A stretch of 64,000 nt of DNA, from positions 103,039 to 167,038 of the forward strand of contig JAXIVJ010000926.1 in assembly GCA_036785665.1 (NCBI GenBank). The letters are read 5' to 3'. The notes beneath the pieces were generated by a model. That model saw only the letters and a list, made by a program, of their open reading frames with translations, was not told the DNA's origin and did not search any database. Positions within the stretch are counted from its first letter, which is position 1. Each line of letters opens with the position of its first letter. The DNA is from Chirona hameri (taxonomy: Eukaryota > Arthropoda > Thecostraca > Balanomorpha > Balanidae). Both the position numbers and the translations under genes were made by a program. This document shows positions 23,028 to 35,770 of the stretch, piece after piece.

Positions 23028-24204
23028 CTCTCAGAGATCCACCAGGATCACATATCATAACATAAATTATCATGCATTTCCCCAGATCCAATATTTATTT
23101 GCAACCAAATTGTTAGGGATCCATTTGACCTGAGTAGTCGGCACGCCCTTAAACCCCAATAAACAAACGAACAACTAAATTGTTCTTTGTCATATTTTAA
23201 GGCTTATGCAGTACCTGTAAAAGTGATGCCAATGTTCTGAATTATTCTGTGCTTCTTCAATTATTTACTACTAAAACTTAAGTCAACTTTTGTCAGCATA
23301 TTGTTAACATGACTGAATTTAGATTCATGTCATCAAAGTCATTCATAGGAATATAAGCTAAGTTTGAATTCCAACTTTTCCAAGAAGTCTCATTTTCCAA
23401 CAGATATTAATTAGATATTGATGCTCCCATTCAATAAAGGGACAATAGTTCATACAGACATTGTAGATTGGTCAATGGCCACCAGCATTTTGCTCGTGAC
23501 AACCAATGTCAATGTCAATGGTAGAATATATCAAACTATTGCTATAATATATTGGCATGTTTATCATATTGAATAAAGGCTGCTGGTACCCTTCATTGCC
23601 ACCGTTTCATGGTCAATATTAAATTCCTCATTCATTTATCCTTTTATTTACATCTTTAGGTTGGAACACAACATATTGATATGACCATTGACAGCGCTTC
23701 TCACAAGTGATCCAATCATTCCATCAGTTAGAGACCATCAATCTCACCTTCAATGATGTCCTGGATAGAAGTTTGTGAGACTATTTAAAAGAGGCTGCGA
23801 AATTGTCATTAATAATATAAAATGAATATCCATGACTTAACCTGAAAATGTCTTTATTTTCTGGCGGTGGCAAGACTATAAACCAGGTAGAACACTCCGG
23901 CCGAAAAGTGGTAAAACACTAATTAATTAAAAGTAGCCGCGACCCCAGAGTCGCTGTGACGTAGAAGGCGGGGGACGCGGCCGGCCAGCCCAGCCCCCAC
24001 CAGTAACGGTTGGCAGCACTCGGGCGTTTGGGCGTTAAAAATCTACTACACCATAGCGTTCCCATGTTAAATCGATGATTTTCCAGACAAGGCTGGCTCG
24101 TAACCTATGGAACATATTTTAAATCTGACTTCTGGAAAAGATAGCTACAAGTCTTGGCTACAACGTTTTTCTTTACCATTTTTCGATTTTTTCAAGCGAA
24201 AAGT

Positions 24205-24285
24205 AGCCAAATGGGCTTGAGGGTTAACCAATGTCGTAACGCCCATTGCCGACCGTGGGTTCGAATCCCAGAGGCACCAAGTATT
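24205..24285 (+). ncRNA. tRNA-like pol III promoter remnant (likely SINE)
   Basis: TAGCCAAATGGG resembles an A box, and GGGTTCGAATCCC is a good B box with a T-arm stem (TGGG/CCCA). The acceptor stem does not pair, so this is not a functional tRNA gene; a tRNA-derived SINE remnant is more likely. Confidence 0.5.
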
Positions 24286-26345
24286 TTTGCGTTGGACCCA
24301 ATGCATAGTTAGTCATGATTCATACATCATTCGTTATGTCGGCCTTTTCTCATCTCACACCTCCCTGATTGACCTCTAATTGGTGACCTGTGATGTCACA
24401 GAAGCCAAGCTAGGTAAATAGGTCATGTAACTCCAATTATATATAGTGTGCCGTGTGCGCCGCCACAGCAACGTAGTTTTATCGCTTTTGGCGGCCGAAC
24501 CCTCTGATTTTGGCACATTTCATGACAATGATTGACCTTCCATTCCTTCAGTGACCTTATAAATGTGCGTGATCACTGGGTCAAAGCCAATATCTCTTTA
24601 GCCATTATTAGTTCAAACAATTTTTTTCGCAGTGTTTCCACAATATTGTAATATGATATGTTGGTACCTTTAATTTTAATTTAAATATTCGATAATTAAT
24701 GTAACTTTATGTTCAAGATGTACTAACATAATATTTATCTATTTCATCTCCAAAGCTTACAATCGACATGTACTGCAATGGGTTTGGGACGTTAGGTATT
24801 TGTCTCTGGCAGAAATGACATCAACATGCTGATGCACCAAGTCATGGTGGCAGCAGCCACATTCAAGGTCAGATCCAGAGGAGCTGGTGGGCAGCGCAGC
24901 CCACCTCCAGACATAAGGAAATTTAAATGTAAAACTTAGCCACTTCAGTCTATCAATGACCTGGAACTTCGATAGGATGGCACGGTCAGAGCCTGAGCCT
25001 GCACCAGAAGCATTGCTAGCATTGGGCCTGGCCTAAGAAAGCCATTCAATCAAAACATTCAGCAGTATTTAACAATATCAAAGCTATGATCTCGTTATTA
25101 TGTGTTTCACAAGAAATAGTCACAACATCCCCACAAACTACTTTATTTAGGATTTAGGTAGGTGACCACCTACCAACATGCCTACCGCAGGATCATGGAT
25201 GGCTCATCATGTATTTTCATATCTCAAAACAAAAGCACAACGAATGTATTTCGCGCGTTATAGTTGAGTTTTCGTGATCGCTTCCAAATCCACTACAGTT
25301 GCACTACAGTTGCACTACAGGTACTGAAATATACACTACTTCGACTACTACGTCGTATATTTGGTGGAATTAAATTAACTAAATTAAGATATAATCTATG
25401 GAAATACAAGTTATTGATATCAAACAATACTGTCAATTTATAATAGAGAAAACAACTACCAGAAAAATTATATCTTGTCTCATTAATTTGGGCGTTAAAT
25501 TCCTTACTGTTATACCCGTTGTTCTATTACCCTGGGCCAGCCGCCGTACACAACATTAGTGCGCGTGTGCCTGAAGCCATTTTCGGATTTTAACATTACG
25601 CCTATGGGCGTTGCATGGAAAGAATTGACTTCAAAATGCCTCCGTCCCACCAACTTTCGGAAGGTGGCGGCGCCCTAGGATAAGTGTATCTTCGATGCCA
25701 TTACACGGCGTGGAAAATGTGAATGTATCGCAATGAATTGCCTAGGGCGACATAAACCTCATCAAATATATTGTATTTGTTTGGCATTGCTATTCCTTCT
25801 CGTGACATAGTACAGGCACGGATCCAATATTTCAGTCAGGGGGGGGCGCCACATACAAAAAGTTGCGCCCTATACGCGTGTTTGGTGGGCGCGACATGGG
25901 CGCGACCTGGGCTCCGGGAGGGGGGGGGGGCTAGCGCCCCCCCCCCCCCCCCCCCGCCCTAGCGTCCCCTATACTTTTCTTATATAAGGTGAATCTTCGG
26001 GAAATTTATGAAATGGTATAGGATCTGAATCGTGATCTTGATCAACTTTTTTGGCATGTCAGTTGTTGCTGCACCCCTGACGTCGCAAAAGGCATTTATG
26101 TCCTGTAACTCTGTGTTGGCGACCGCAGCTTGTCGCGATTAGCACATAAATTAAGATACATTTTTTTTTGTGAGTTTTGTGGCAGACGCACACTATTCTC
26201 CGCAGTATTTCGTTTCCAACATTATATTGGAATAATTGAGAGCTAGGTAGTTACGTTGTTTTCATTTGATGATTCTGCTCCCATGGAAATGTAGGCTCAT
26301 CAGGTTCATTTGGATTATTTATTAAATAAGCAGCCGGACCACGGG

Positions 26346-27788
26346 CAGACTTGTCAATGATTCAATGTGAATCGACTACTTTTGATTGAATCATTCTTAT
26401 TTCAAATGAATGACTCATGAATCGATTCACCTCATGCGCAAACCTGTTGTGAGTCACTGATTGAATCATTCATACAGAGAAAATAGGCTGATTGAATCAT
26501 TCATTGCTCAAAGAATCATTCTTTTTTGGTCGAACAGCATAAACTGTCCACAAAATATGCCAGCGGCCCAGCATTCATCTGTGCCCTGGGGACAAACCAG
26601 GCACTTAATGGCCAATTATATGAGCTCTGTGTCTTGAACTGTAGCCTGTAATTCATCTATGCGTAAAGAAAGCGAGCCTTTGTGTCCAACTTCAGTGGGC
26701 ACAAAGCCACTGTTCAATCAGCCCTAACTAGGTGAATACCTTGGAACTGGTAGGGTTAGGGGCAGGTACCTAAATACTTAGAAAAGGTAACTAACTCATA
26801 CTTTGGTTCATAAACCACACAGTACACGCACACTTTTTTCACACACAAAATTATCAAAAGGTACCCACCTTTTCCTAATTTCTAGGCTATACCATATCAA
26901 AAACTAAATCATAAACAAACATTTGCATGACCTCCGCATGTTCCAAATATCACTGTCGCATCGGCGCCGCTTTATTCCACATCATGCTTTATAAAAAATA
27001 ATACCTAATGCAGAATCAAAATAAATGTTCTATTCGCTTAAAAAAAGCGAAACGTGAAGTCATTAATGCCGTTGGAACTTGGAATTTGCAATTATAATAA
27101 ATATTATAAATATCATTTTATAATCAAAATAAACAACACGCGTGTCTAATTGACTCACATTCACATTCGGTAATACATTCGCGGACTATTTGGATTTGCT
27201 TCAAAATTGGTACACAGATAGATCACGACCTAGTGATCATTGTGGTAAAATCTTAGAGTCGCACATTCAAAATCAAAGGAGTTAGGGCAGGTCATATGTT
27301 TAAGGTCAAACAGCAGACTATTCTGATGTGCATGAAAATTGGCACACAGGTAGAGCATGACCTCCCTATCACGCTCATACAATCTTAGAGTCGCACATTC
27401 AAAATCAAAGGGGTTAGACAAAGGAGCCGACACTTCCCTTTAATGTTGAGTGATTGAATCAAGATTGAATCATTCATTATGGTAATGTTGGGTGATTGAA
27501 TCATGATTGAATCATTCATTATGGTAATGTTGAGTGATTGAATCATGATTGAATCATTCATTATAGTAATGTTGAGTGATTGAATCATGATTGAATCATT
27601 AATTATGGTAATGTTGAGTGATTGAATCATGATTGAATCATTCATTATAGTAATGTTGAGTGATTGAATCATGATTGAATCATTCATTATAGTAATGTTG
27701 AGTGATTGAATCATGATTGAATCATTCATTATGGTCCGTGAATCACTGTGAATCGACTCATGACAAATATGAATCATTGACAAGTCTG
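26346..27788. mobile_element. hAT-like non-autonomous element Q
   Basis: The ends are CAGACTTGTCAATGATTCA and its exact inverse. The flanks ACCACGGG and CCCACGGG form an 8-bp target duplication with one mismatch. The body is non-coding and full of TGATTGAATCATT dyads, including the 42-bp tandem array near the right end. Ends starting CA...TG plus an 8-bp duplication fit the hAT superfamily. Confidence 0.7.
27441..27735. repeat. 42-bp tandem repeat, seven copies, inside Q
   Basis: A unit beginning TAATGTTGAGTGATTGAATC and containing the dyad TGAATCATGATTGAATCATT recurs every 42 bp. The length is a multiple of three, so it creates a spurious 14-residue periodic ORF on the minus strand. Confidence 0.95.
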
Positions 27789-27796
27789 CCCACGGG

Positions 27797-27876
27797 TGCT
27801 GTGATGGCGTAAGTGATAGGGCGCTGGGACTTAGATCCGGTGGTCGGGGGTTCGAGTCTCGTCCGCTCCGCTTTTT
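27797..27876 (+). ncRNA. tRNA-like unit with B box and T6 terminator
   Basis: TGGCGTAAGTGATAGGG resembles an A box/D arm, GGTTCGAGTCTC is a B box, and a run of six T follows at about 27870-27876 as a pol III terminator. A full cloverleaf is uncertain, so it is probably a tRNA pseudogene or SINE head. It sits directly beside the target duplication of element Q. Confidence 0.55.
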
Positions 27877-28269
27877 TAGATATGCGGTTAAATACATACA
27901 CAGTGAAAGACCTTCCGAAACTTTTATTACGACCAACATACGAAATACCGTCCTTTCTATGCAATTTATAAGTAAGTATATCTCACCTAAATAGTTATCC
28001 GCGGACAAATCTGCATCACCGTTTGAACGTGGTTGAAAACGCGTTTTCTACAAATAGGCCCAACATGGCCTCACCAGCTTCAACTTCACCTTCCATTCTT
28101 CAGAACAACGATGCTCAAAACAGATGCCAGCAAAAAACATCAACAGGAACAGTTGAAAATGCAAAAAACGAACGACACAACAATGAATAATAAAACAATA
28201 AATATGCCACTAAAATGCGCTGACCAATCTATCCGTTGATGATTCAATAGCAATATAACCCGCACTGAG
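27877..28269. other. No gene seen
   Basis: Sequence between the tRNA-like unit and the subterminal repeats of element I, with no recognisable feature. Confidence 0.45.
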
Positions 28270-28836
28270 CTTGGCGCTGAGGATCCAAAGTATGCCACTA
28301 AAACTGGCATACTTTGAATGTAAGCAAACTCGGCAATCAGCTGGCTAAAGAAGTAGATCGGCCGGTCGAAATGGAATATATTCCAAAAATGCCGTACTTT
28401 GGCTGTCATACTTTGGATGGCATAAGTATTCCAGTACGGCATTTGGTGAAACAGAATATGTCATAGTATGACAAAAGTGAATATGTACGGCACCGGAAAG
28501 GAATATATTCACTTGGTGAAACAGGGCCCAGGGCGCGTGTTAAAGCGTTTTGATTGCATTTTGCTTCAAATGTGGCATTTGTACGGCTTGGCAAAGTTTA
28601 GCTGATTTTTGTGTCAAAATCGTGTTCAGTGACGTCACTAAATTCACTATATCTCGAGAGAAAAAAAAATCTGACGAAACTGCTTCATTTTTGCACACAA
28701 GGTGTACAAATGATGCTCGGAGAGGTACTGAAAGTTTGGCGTCGATATCTACATTAGTTGTTGAGATATTCCCAATGTTCCTAGGGGGGGGGGGGTCACT
28801 GGGGGGCTAACCCCCTCCCCCCCAGTGACTCGCGGG

Positions 28837-29071
28837 TTAAGATGCCGAAACAGGGTTTACTGACGAGCGATACGTGTGAATTCCAACTGAGGTTGCGATC
28901 AAAAGCAAGTCCCAGATTTCTAGCTTCTGAACAGGGGACAAGAGGATGATCGCGAAATTTGACAGTGAAGTGGGGAACGGTGAGAAGATTTTGTTGGCTT
29001 CCAAGCAGCATCAGCTGCGTTTTGTCGGCGTTGACTTTAAGGCCGTTGGATCTGAACCAGTCATCGAGCCA
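28837..29071 (-). pseudogene. LINE-L, upstream RT part (beyond K1)
   Basis: Read on the minus strand from 29071, the frame gives WFRSNGLKVNADKTQLMLLG, then LGLAFDRNLSWNSHV and SKPCFGIL at the K1 border. The same frame continues at 18028 with TGLSHLKHS after K1 is removed, keeping a single TTAA. These are the motif D/E and thumb parts of a LINE RT. It is truncated at about 29071 by, or at the junction with, the Penelope-like element. Confidence 0.88.
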
Positions 29072-29990
29072 TCTTCACTCTTTACGAATGTCCCTGTCGA
29101 TGAGACGATTGATATGCTTCTTGAGAACGTGTACTCTCATGCGTCTATCCCGGCGCCACGTGTACCTAGAGCAAGAGCTAACTCAAACGTCTCTTTGAGA
29201 TATGCACACAAGACACTCCTTCCAATGCCCAGAGGGCAAACTTTACGGACAGATCGATGGGGTGGCAATGGGTTCCCCCTTGGGGTGTCATTTGCGGAAA
29301 CGTATATGGCACAGATAGAATCACTAACCTTAGAGAGCCTAGAAGAAACCTTTCACGTACTGCCGGTACACAGATGACATATTTGTTGATATTGTTGACG
29401 AGGAACAACCTCAAGTCTCCTCAAATCCGAACTTGAAGAGAAATCAATTATCAAATTCACGTTCGAAATGTCAGTAAACTACCGAATTCCATTTCTAGAT
29501 GTAACAGTTGATGCTTCAAATAAAACAATCGTTACCTCGGTTTCCAGGAAACCCACTGATATTGGTAGATGTCTTAAGGCTGAAACACAGTCTTCGCGCA
29601 GCTGCGCAAAGTGGATGCGGGTGCCTATTCAAATACATTGAACGGAGGTTACAACAACTGCACGATGCGCGACGTTGCGGGAAGAAAAATCAACTGGTGA
29701 AATTTATCCATGTATTTGAATAGGCGCCCGCAGGCACCCGCAGGCGTTTTCTGCAGCTGCGTCAAGACTGTGTTTCAGCCCTTAACGGCCTGAGCGAGAG
29801 CCCAGATAAATACAAAGAAAGTGTAATTCGTGCATATATACACCGGGCACTGACACACTGTACAACCTGGGCCCTAGTACACCAGTAATTCAATAGGATC
29901 AGAAACATCCTAGTCAGCAACAACTTCAGCCTAACTGAAATTGATAACCAGATAAAAAACAGCTCCATAGACACTTTCGATCATCAACAG
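29072..29990 (+). pseudogene. Penelope-type reverse transcriptase fragment
   Basis: The frame from about 29080 has SLFTNVPVDETIDMLLENVY, the hallmark palm block around motif A. After a slip it gives FPLGVSFAETYMAQIE (motif B region) and, in another frame at about 29360, the YTDD catalytic motif C followed by IFVDI. YRIPFLDVTVD and SRKPTDIGRCL follow near 29480-29573. MITE M then interrupts, and the reading resumes as NGLSESPDKYKES at 29782. At least three frameshifts are present. Confidence 0.87.
29574..29785. mobile_element. TTAA MITE M (212 bp) inside the Penelope-like element
   Basis: TTAAGGCTGAAACACAGTCT at the left and the inverse (AGACTGTGTTTCAGCCCTTAA with one extra base) at the right, with inner complementarity around GCAGCTGCG and CCTATTCAAATAC. 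It is flanked by TTAA at both ends. Removing it with one TTAA restores the frame from GRCL to NGLSES. Confidence 0.93.
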
Positions 29991-30201
29991 AGGATGGTGG
30001 AGCAAAACCGACCGCTGACATCAAACTCTATTACAGAAACAGAATGTTCACAGCCTATAAGGCCGACGAAAAAGCTGCTGTGACATTATAGCCAGAAACT
30101 GTATCTCAGCTGACCCCCAGAACAGTATCAAGCTGATAGTCTTTTATACAAGTGCAAGGACTTCAGACCTCATCATGAACAACAACTTATCCAAAGACAG
30201 C

Positions 30202-30350
30202 TTCCTTCTGAAAGCCAACAATGTAGTATATGAGTTCACATGTACTGTCGGCGACTGCGCGCGCCGCTCAAACTCGACATACATAGGCTACACAGCTACA
30301 TCACTATCGCGACGGTTAACTATGCACTTACAGGCAGGCTTTACAGGCAG
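30202..30350 (+). pseudogene. GIY-YIG nuclease domain of the Penelope-like element
   Basis: The frame reads NNVVYEFTC, a cysteine pair, then STYIGYTATSLSRRLTMHL. VVY stands at the GIY position, YIG is intact, and the SRRL arginine and following His fit the catalytic core. The domain would nick DNA during insertion. The C-terminal Glu-containing part falls after a frame change near 30350. Confidence 0.82.
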
Positions 30351-30470
30351 ACGATGGCAGTATTCATGGTTCTTCGTCCCTGTCACAGTCCATATCTACT
30401 GTTGTGTTTAAAACCGAGGTTGAAAGAAAGTGACCTAACATGGTTATCAGAAGTTTATTAAATGACAAGG

Positions 30471-32539
<2,069 letters not shown>

Positions 32540-33263
32540 ATAGGTGAAGTCAGGAAACAAGACAAACCAAATACACACGAAAATATACAATATTAAAATA
32601 CTAAAATCACATGACAACCAATCATCAATCTCCAACATCAGACGGGATTGTCTACTCAATTTACCAAAGATACAAAATGGCATTCTCTTTAAAATGGCAA
32701 TCTCGGATTTTCAAAATTTTGGTTTTTGACTCCTAAAATAAAAAAATAAAATAAAAATATTAAAAAAACGGAATATATGTGAGAGAACTGAGTATGGACA
32801 ATACTCATACCAAATTTCAAAGCAATGCATATATTATTGACTGAGTGATGGCTTCCTAAGTGTAAGAAACTGATGACGTCATTTTTTTAATAACTTTTTT
32901 TACAATTTTGGACAAGATACGAACAAATAATTACTTTTTTGTATTTCTGAGCCAATACTGGTCTAGGAACATGCCTTTTTATTTACATTTATCAATTTCT
33001 AATTTTGAGGTTTTCAGAAGAGCAAAATCGCTGTTCTGGACGTGTTAAATCCGAGGTCATTCACTTGACCTGGAAGGTCACCCGTTGACCTGAAACCTAA
33101 AAATCGCATACTGATAGATTCCTCTCATGACAGGCAACATGCTGATTCTTACCGCATTGCTCTAAGTTGCTTGGTTTGGAAGTTAACAGGGGGGCCTCTC
33201 AGCCCCCCCCCCCCCCCCCCTGTAGGGCGAAGGTGAAAAAAGCTCCCGTAGGGCGAGGGTTAA
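32540..33263. mobile_element. Right end of TTAA element P (left end not found)
   Basis: The end is AGGGGGG-CCTCTCAG-C run, then TGTAGGGCGAAGG, then a second core CGTAGGGCGAGGG 26 bp later, then TTAA at 33260-33263. This is the same doubled-core plus G/C-hairpin layout as H, K and F. The body has GGTCA-type half-sites and a TGACGTCAT block as in K. The left boundary at 32540 is a guess. Confidence 0.5.
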
Positions 33264-33702
33264 TTGTCCCCCCGGTCGCTTTCCACGTGCCCCGAGTCAT
33301 GTTTGCCACGTCAGTCGTCACTAATGCAGAAAGCAGCGTGGGAGCGAAGTAGAGGGGAGAGGAAAAGGGTCAGGTACTGGGCACACGGCAATAGGCGCGG
33401 GGGGGGGACGGCTGGCGGAGTGGCGCCTGGCCACTACTACTAAGCTTCGATGCATTGAATATGTGTGTTATTCCATTGGTGGTATAGGAACATTAACTGC
33501 TACACTGCCTAAACAAATCTCTGAATTGTCCCCACGGTCGTTTTCCACGTGCCCCGAGTCATGTCTGTCACGTCACTAATGAAGAGAGCAGTGTGGGAGT
33601 GCAGTATAGGGGAGAGCAACAGGGGTCAGGTACCAGGCACAGGGCAATAGGCGCGCACGCGGGGGAACGGCTGGCGGAGCGGCGCCTGGCCACTACTATT
33701 AG
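33262..33702. repeat. Direct duplication, two copies of about 180 bp, 260 bp apart
   Basis: The block from GTCCCCCCGGTCG through CACGTGCCCCGAGTCATGT to GGCGCCTGGCCACTACTA occurs at about 33265-33443 and again at about 33525-33702 with scattered differences, so it is an older duplication. Confidence 0.88.
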
Positions 33703-34011
33703 TCTCGGATCCCCTGGTCAAAACGGGACCGTCCCGTTTGGAGGCGGTGCCTCTATATTTCGAAAACGCCTGAAGTTAGGGGGCGGATGTTTTCGAAGCT
33801 GTGTTAGGACGTCGCTCTCCCTATGTGATCAGCAAACTGTTGATCCAGTCCATCTAGAACACACCTTGGTACTTACTTAATGAGTTAACTATTATATTTA
33901 TGTATTACTATTAAATTATGTATATGTTAAATTTTCAATAATATTTCATCACAATTAATAATTAATTATAGAATAAGAAATTCGTTAATTAAATCCGTTG
34001 CAGACTATGGT
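33703..34011. other. No gene seen
   Basis: AT-rich right half, including many TTAA sites near 33950. Nothing coding. Confidence 0.45.
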
Positions 34012-34293
34012 CACTAGCGGATCCAGGGGGGGGGGAGATTGCGGCAATGACCCCCTTCCAAACCGCCTGAAATCGGCACAAAATTGACACATTTCCTGAT
34101 ATGGAAGACAATCTAAGCAACTTTTACAAAGAAAAGTTTGTTTAAAATCGGCTATCAATGCATAACCAAGCGAAATACGATGAGTTTTTAGAATTATGTG
34201 ATATTTTTTTTGGAGGGAATTCGCTCCCCACCCCCCAACCACCACCACCCGTCCCCCCCCCCCCCCCCAACCACCGTTCTGGATCCGCCAATG
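34012..34293. mobile_element. hAT-type MITE N (282 bp) with perfect 8-bp target duplication
   Basis: The ends are CACTAGCGGATCCAG and the inverse CTGGATCCGCCAATG. ACTATGGT stands on both sides (34004-34011 and 34294-34301). A G tract lies inside the left end and C tracts inside the right. It is non-coding. Eight-bp duplications with CA...TG ends are typical of hAT. Confidence 0.93.
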
Positions 34294-34301
34294 ACTATGG
34301 T

Positions 34302-34925
34302 AGTAGCAGTACCATACGCTAGTACCATGAGGTTTATCGGAATGGGCCGGTAATCGCATATCGAAACGTGGCAGCTAACGCCCATCCTCGTCGTGAGTGA
34401 TTTTCTTGGCCTTAGCAACAAGTGGCGTAGTGCCAACGCAGCATCAAACTTAGTTTTATAATTACCATTAGCTTTCTCACGGTCTCGATGTGACGTTCCC
34501 CACTCCGTCGGTCTGCACCGCTCACGCCTCACCCCCCTCCCCGCCCGACAGCTGCCGGCCGATGCGAGGCGACACCGGGTCCAGTGTGGTGTCAGATGTC
34601 CATTCGCATAAACATATTCCACTGTAGCCGACTTGCGTGCCAGAGTGACTACGTCATCACCCCGCTACTCCCTCCATCTAGCGGGTTTCACTGCAACTAG
34701 TATTTCCAATATGACCGCGCCAGACAGTTTTGGATGGCGCAAGCTTGACTGCCACGGCTTTGTATGTGGCTATATGTCTCGGTTTTGGATGCGGTGAGTA
34801 CCATTTTGGATGCGGCGAGTTTGGCCCATGAAGATGTCCCCTACCCGGGCGAATTTTGGATGTCGCAAGCGTTGTTGGCTGCGGTTTTGGATGGTACAAG
34901 CATTGAATGCTACAACTTTGAACGC
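34302..34925. other. No gene; short TTTTGGATG-type repeats
   Basis: Between about 34729 and 34900 five spaced copies of TTTTGGATG followed by a G/C-A-A/G-rich tail occur. The first part contains no recognisable feature. Confidence 0.5.
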
Positions 34926-35770
34926 TTTGATAGTTCCCCCATCGAGTGACGCTAGAACACGCTCCAAACGAGCAATAGTGTTATTTAACTGAGATTTGGG
35001 GCCACTAACAAAAAGCTGGGTATCATCCGCGTACTGGACCACCACAGCGTCCTCCGCGAAGAGACTCAAGTCATTCGCGAACACGCTGAAGAGGAGGGGC
35101 CCAGCGCGGATCCCTGGAATACGCCGATGCTGTTTGGAAGTTTAGAGGAGACTTTCGAAGTACCCGTGCGGTCAGTGAGGCTGACGCTTTGGGTGTGATT
35201 GCGAAGATAGGCCGAAAACCAAGAGGTATCAATACCATAGGCGCGCAGCTTGATGAGCAATTTTGAGTGGTCTATCACATCGAAGCACTTGCTGAGATCT
35301 AGGAGGCAGAGCAGCGGTATTTCTCCACGGTCTTTTGCGGATAGGATGTGGTCGGAAGTGGTGGTCAGGGGGCCGGGTGGCTCAGTTGGTAGAGCGTCGG
35401 ACTCGGAATCCAAAGGTTCCGGGTTCAAGTCTGGCTACTGGCGCAAGTCATTCGGTTCCTCGCCCAGGAGGGGAGTGGTTCTCCTCCCCACCCGCGGCGG
35501 CATATAGCTATAGGCTGGACTACGGGGTGGGCGAAAACCACTCCCCTCCCACCCCCCACCCCCCAAAAAAGAAAGAAAAAAAAGTGGTGGTCAACGCGGT
35601 CTCCGTGGAGTGGCGGTGGCGAAAACTGTGCTGGGATGAGTAGAGGAGGTGGTAGGAGGAAGAGCTAATCATAGAGCTGCTGATGGACTGCGCGCTCCAC
35701 GATTTTGGCAATCACAGGAACAATGGATATTGGGCGGTAGTTGGAAGGTTGAGTGTGATCGCCGGACTTG
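34926..35770 (-). mobile_element. LINE-S fragment (third LINE family), split by a SINE
   Basis: On the minus strand, RT blocks run in order: PIFKSGDHTQPSNYRPISIV (about 35770-35710), HSFRHRHSTETALT (about 35620), then after the SINE LLCLLDLSKCFDVIDHSKLL (motif A), LPNSIGVFQGSALGP (motif B) and VVQYADDTQLFVSGP (motif C, about 35030). The fragment is truncated at both ends and has frameshifts near 35085 and 35640. It covers only the RT. Confidence 0.87.
35368..35581 (+). mobile_element. tRNA-derived SINE, copy 1
   Basis: The head GGCCGGGTGGCTCAGTTGGT contains an A box and GGGTTCAAGTCTGG a B box, with a D arm, an anticodon-like loop CTCGGAA and a T arm. A GC-rich body and an A-rich tail follow. 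Flanks AAGTGGTGGTCA at 35356-35367 and 35582-35593 are a perfect 12-bp target duplication. It is inserted in LINE-S. A second copy lies at 50952-51163. Confidence 0.95.

Larger units (their letters stand above)
22721..26345. other. Interior of element I, no gene recognised
   Basis: Contains the 46-bp palindrome and the tRNA-like B-box region listed separately, plus a G-run/CTAGCG/C-run block at about 25919-25955 that resembles the terminal hairpins of the TTAA families but has no matching partner end. No convincing coding sequence. Confidence 0.45.
19940..28526. mobile_element. Element I: 8.6-kb DNA transposon nested in H2
   Basis: The ends are inverted repeats beginning CCTGTTTCACCAAGTGAATA and continuing about five more bases. 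The flanks are TCCAGGGC on the left and CCCAGGGC on the right, an 8-bp target duplication with one mismatch, and removing the element rebuilds the H terminus exactly. The subterminal 250-300 bp on both sides are dense in short motifs in both orientations (ATGCCGTAC, ATCCAAAGTATG, GTTTCACC, GAATATATTC), as expected of transposase-binding arrays. An 8-bp duplication fits hAT-like or related superfamilies. No transposase ORF is recognisable inside, and the interior has later insertions (Q, a foldback, tRNA-like units). Confidence 0.75.
18924..28543 (+). mobile_element. TTAA transposon H2, interrupted by element I
   Basis: The left end is TTAA-CACGCGCCCTGGAGGG, with a doubled core 28 bp inward (ACACGCCCTGGAGGGG), then a G run, CGGATTTCG and a C run. 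The body matches H1. At the right end the same G/CGGATTTCG/C hairpin (about 19905-19931) leads to CTCCAGGGC, is cut by element I, and resumes as CCAGGGCGCGTGTTAA at 28528-28543. Without element I, H2 is about 1.0 kb. It is non-coding. Confidence 0.88.
18025..28840 (+). mobile_element. TTAA transposon K1, interrupted by H2
   Basis: The left end is TTAA-CCCGACAGTCACTGGGG, followed 32 bp in by a second core ACGACTCACTGGGG and a G tract. The right end at 28800-28840 reads, inverted, TTAA-CCCGCGAGTCACTGGGG. The left body (18.1-18.92 kb) and right body (28.54-28.78 kb) align in order with the uninterrupted relative K2 (42577-43721). H2 sits at the TTAA between them. K1's own length without insertions is about 1.2 kb. 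No transposase was found. Confidence 0.88.
29072..30470 (+). mobile_element. Penelope-like element, 5'-truncated, with GIY-YIG domain
   Basis: Plus-strand frames carry SSLFTNVPVDETID, GSPLGV-type and CRYTDDIFVDI blocks of a Penelope-type reverse transcriptase, then YRIPFLDVTVD, RKPTDIGRCL and, near the 3' end, a GIY-YIG-like nuclease domain. The copy starts inside the RT, has several frameshifts and is split by MITE M. Penelope-like elements encode an RT related to telomerase together with a GIY-YIG endonuclease, as seen here. Confidence 0.88.

Noticed and set aside
25919..25955. Another TTAA transposon end (G run, CTAGCG, C run)
   Set aside because: It looks similar to the hairpin ends, but no TTAA and no partner end were found nearby.
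27797..27876. Functional tRNA gene
   Set aside because: B box and terminator are present, but I cannot form a convincing acceptor stem. Listed only as tRNA-like.
35368..35440. Functional tRNA gene
   Set aside because: Good A and B boxes, but the sequence continues into a SINE body and A tail and is flanked by target duplications.
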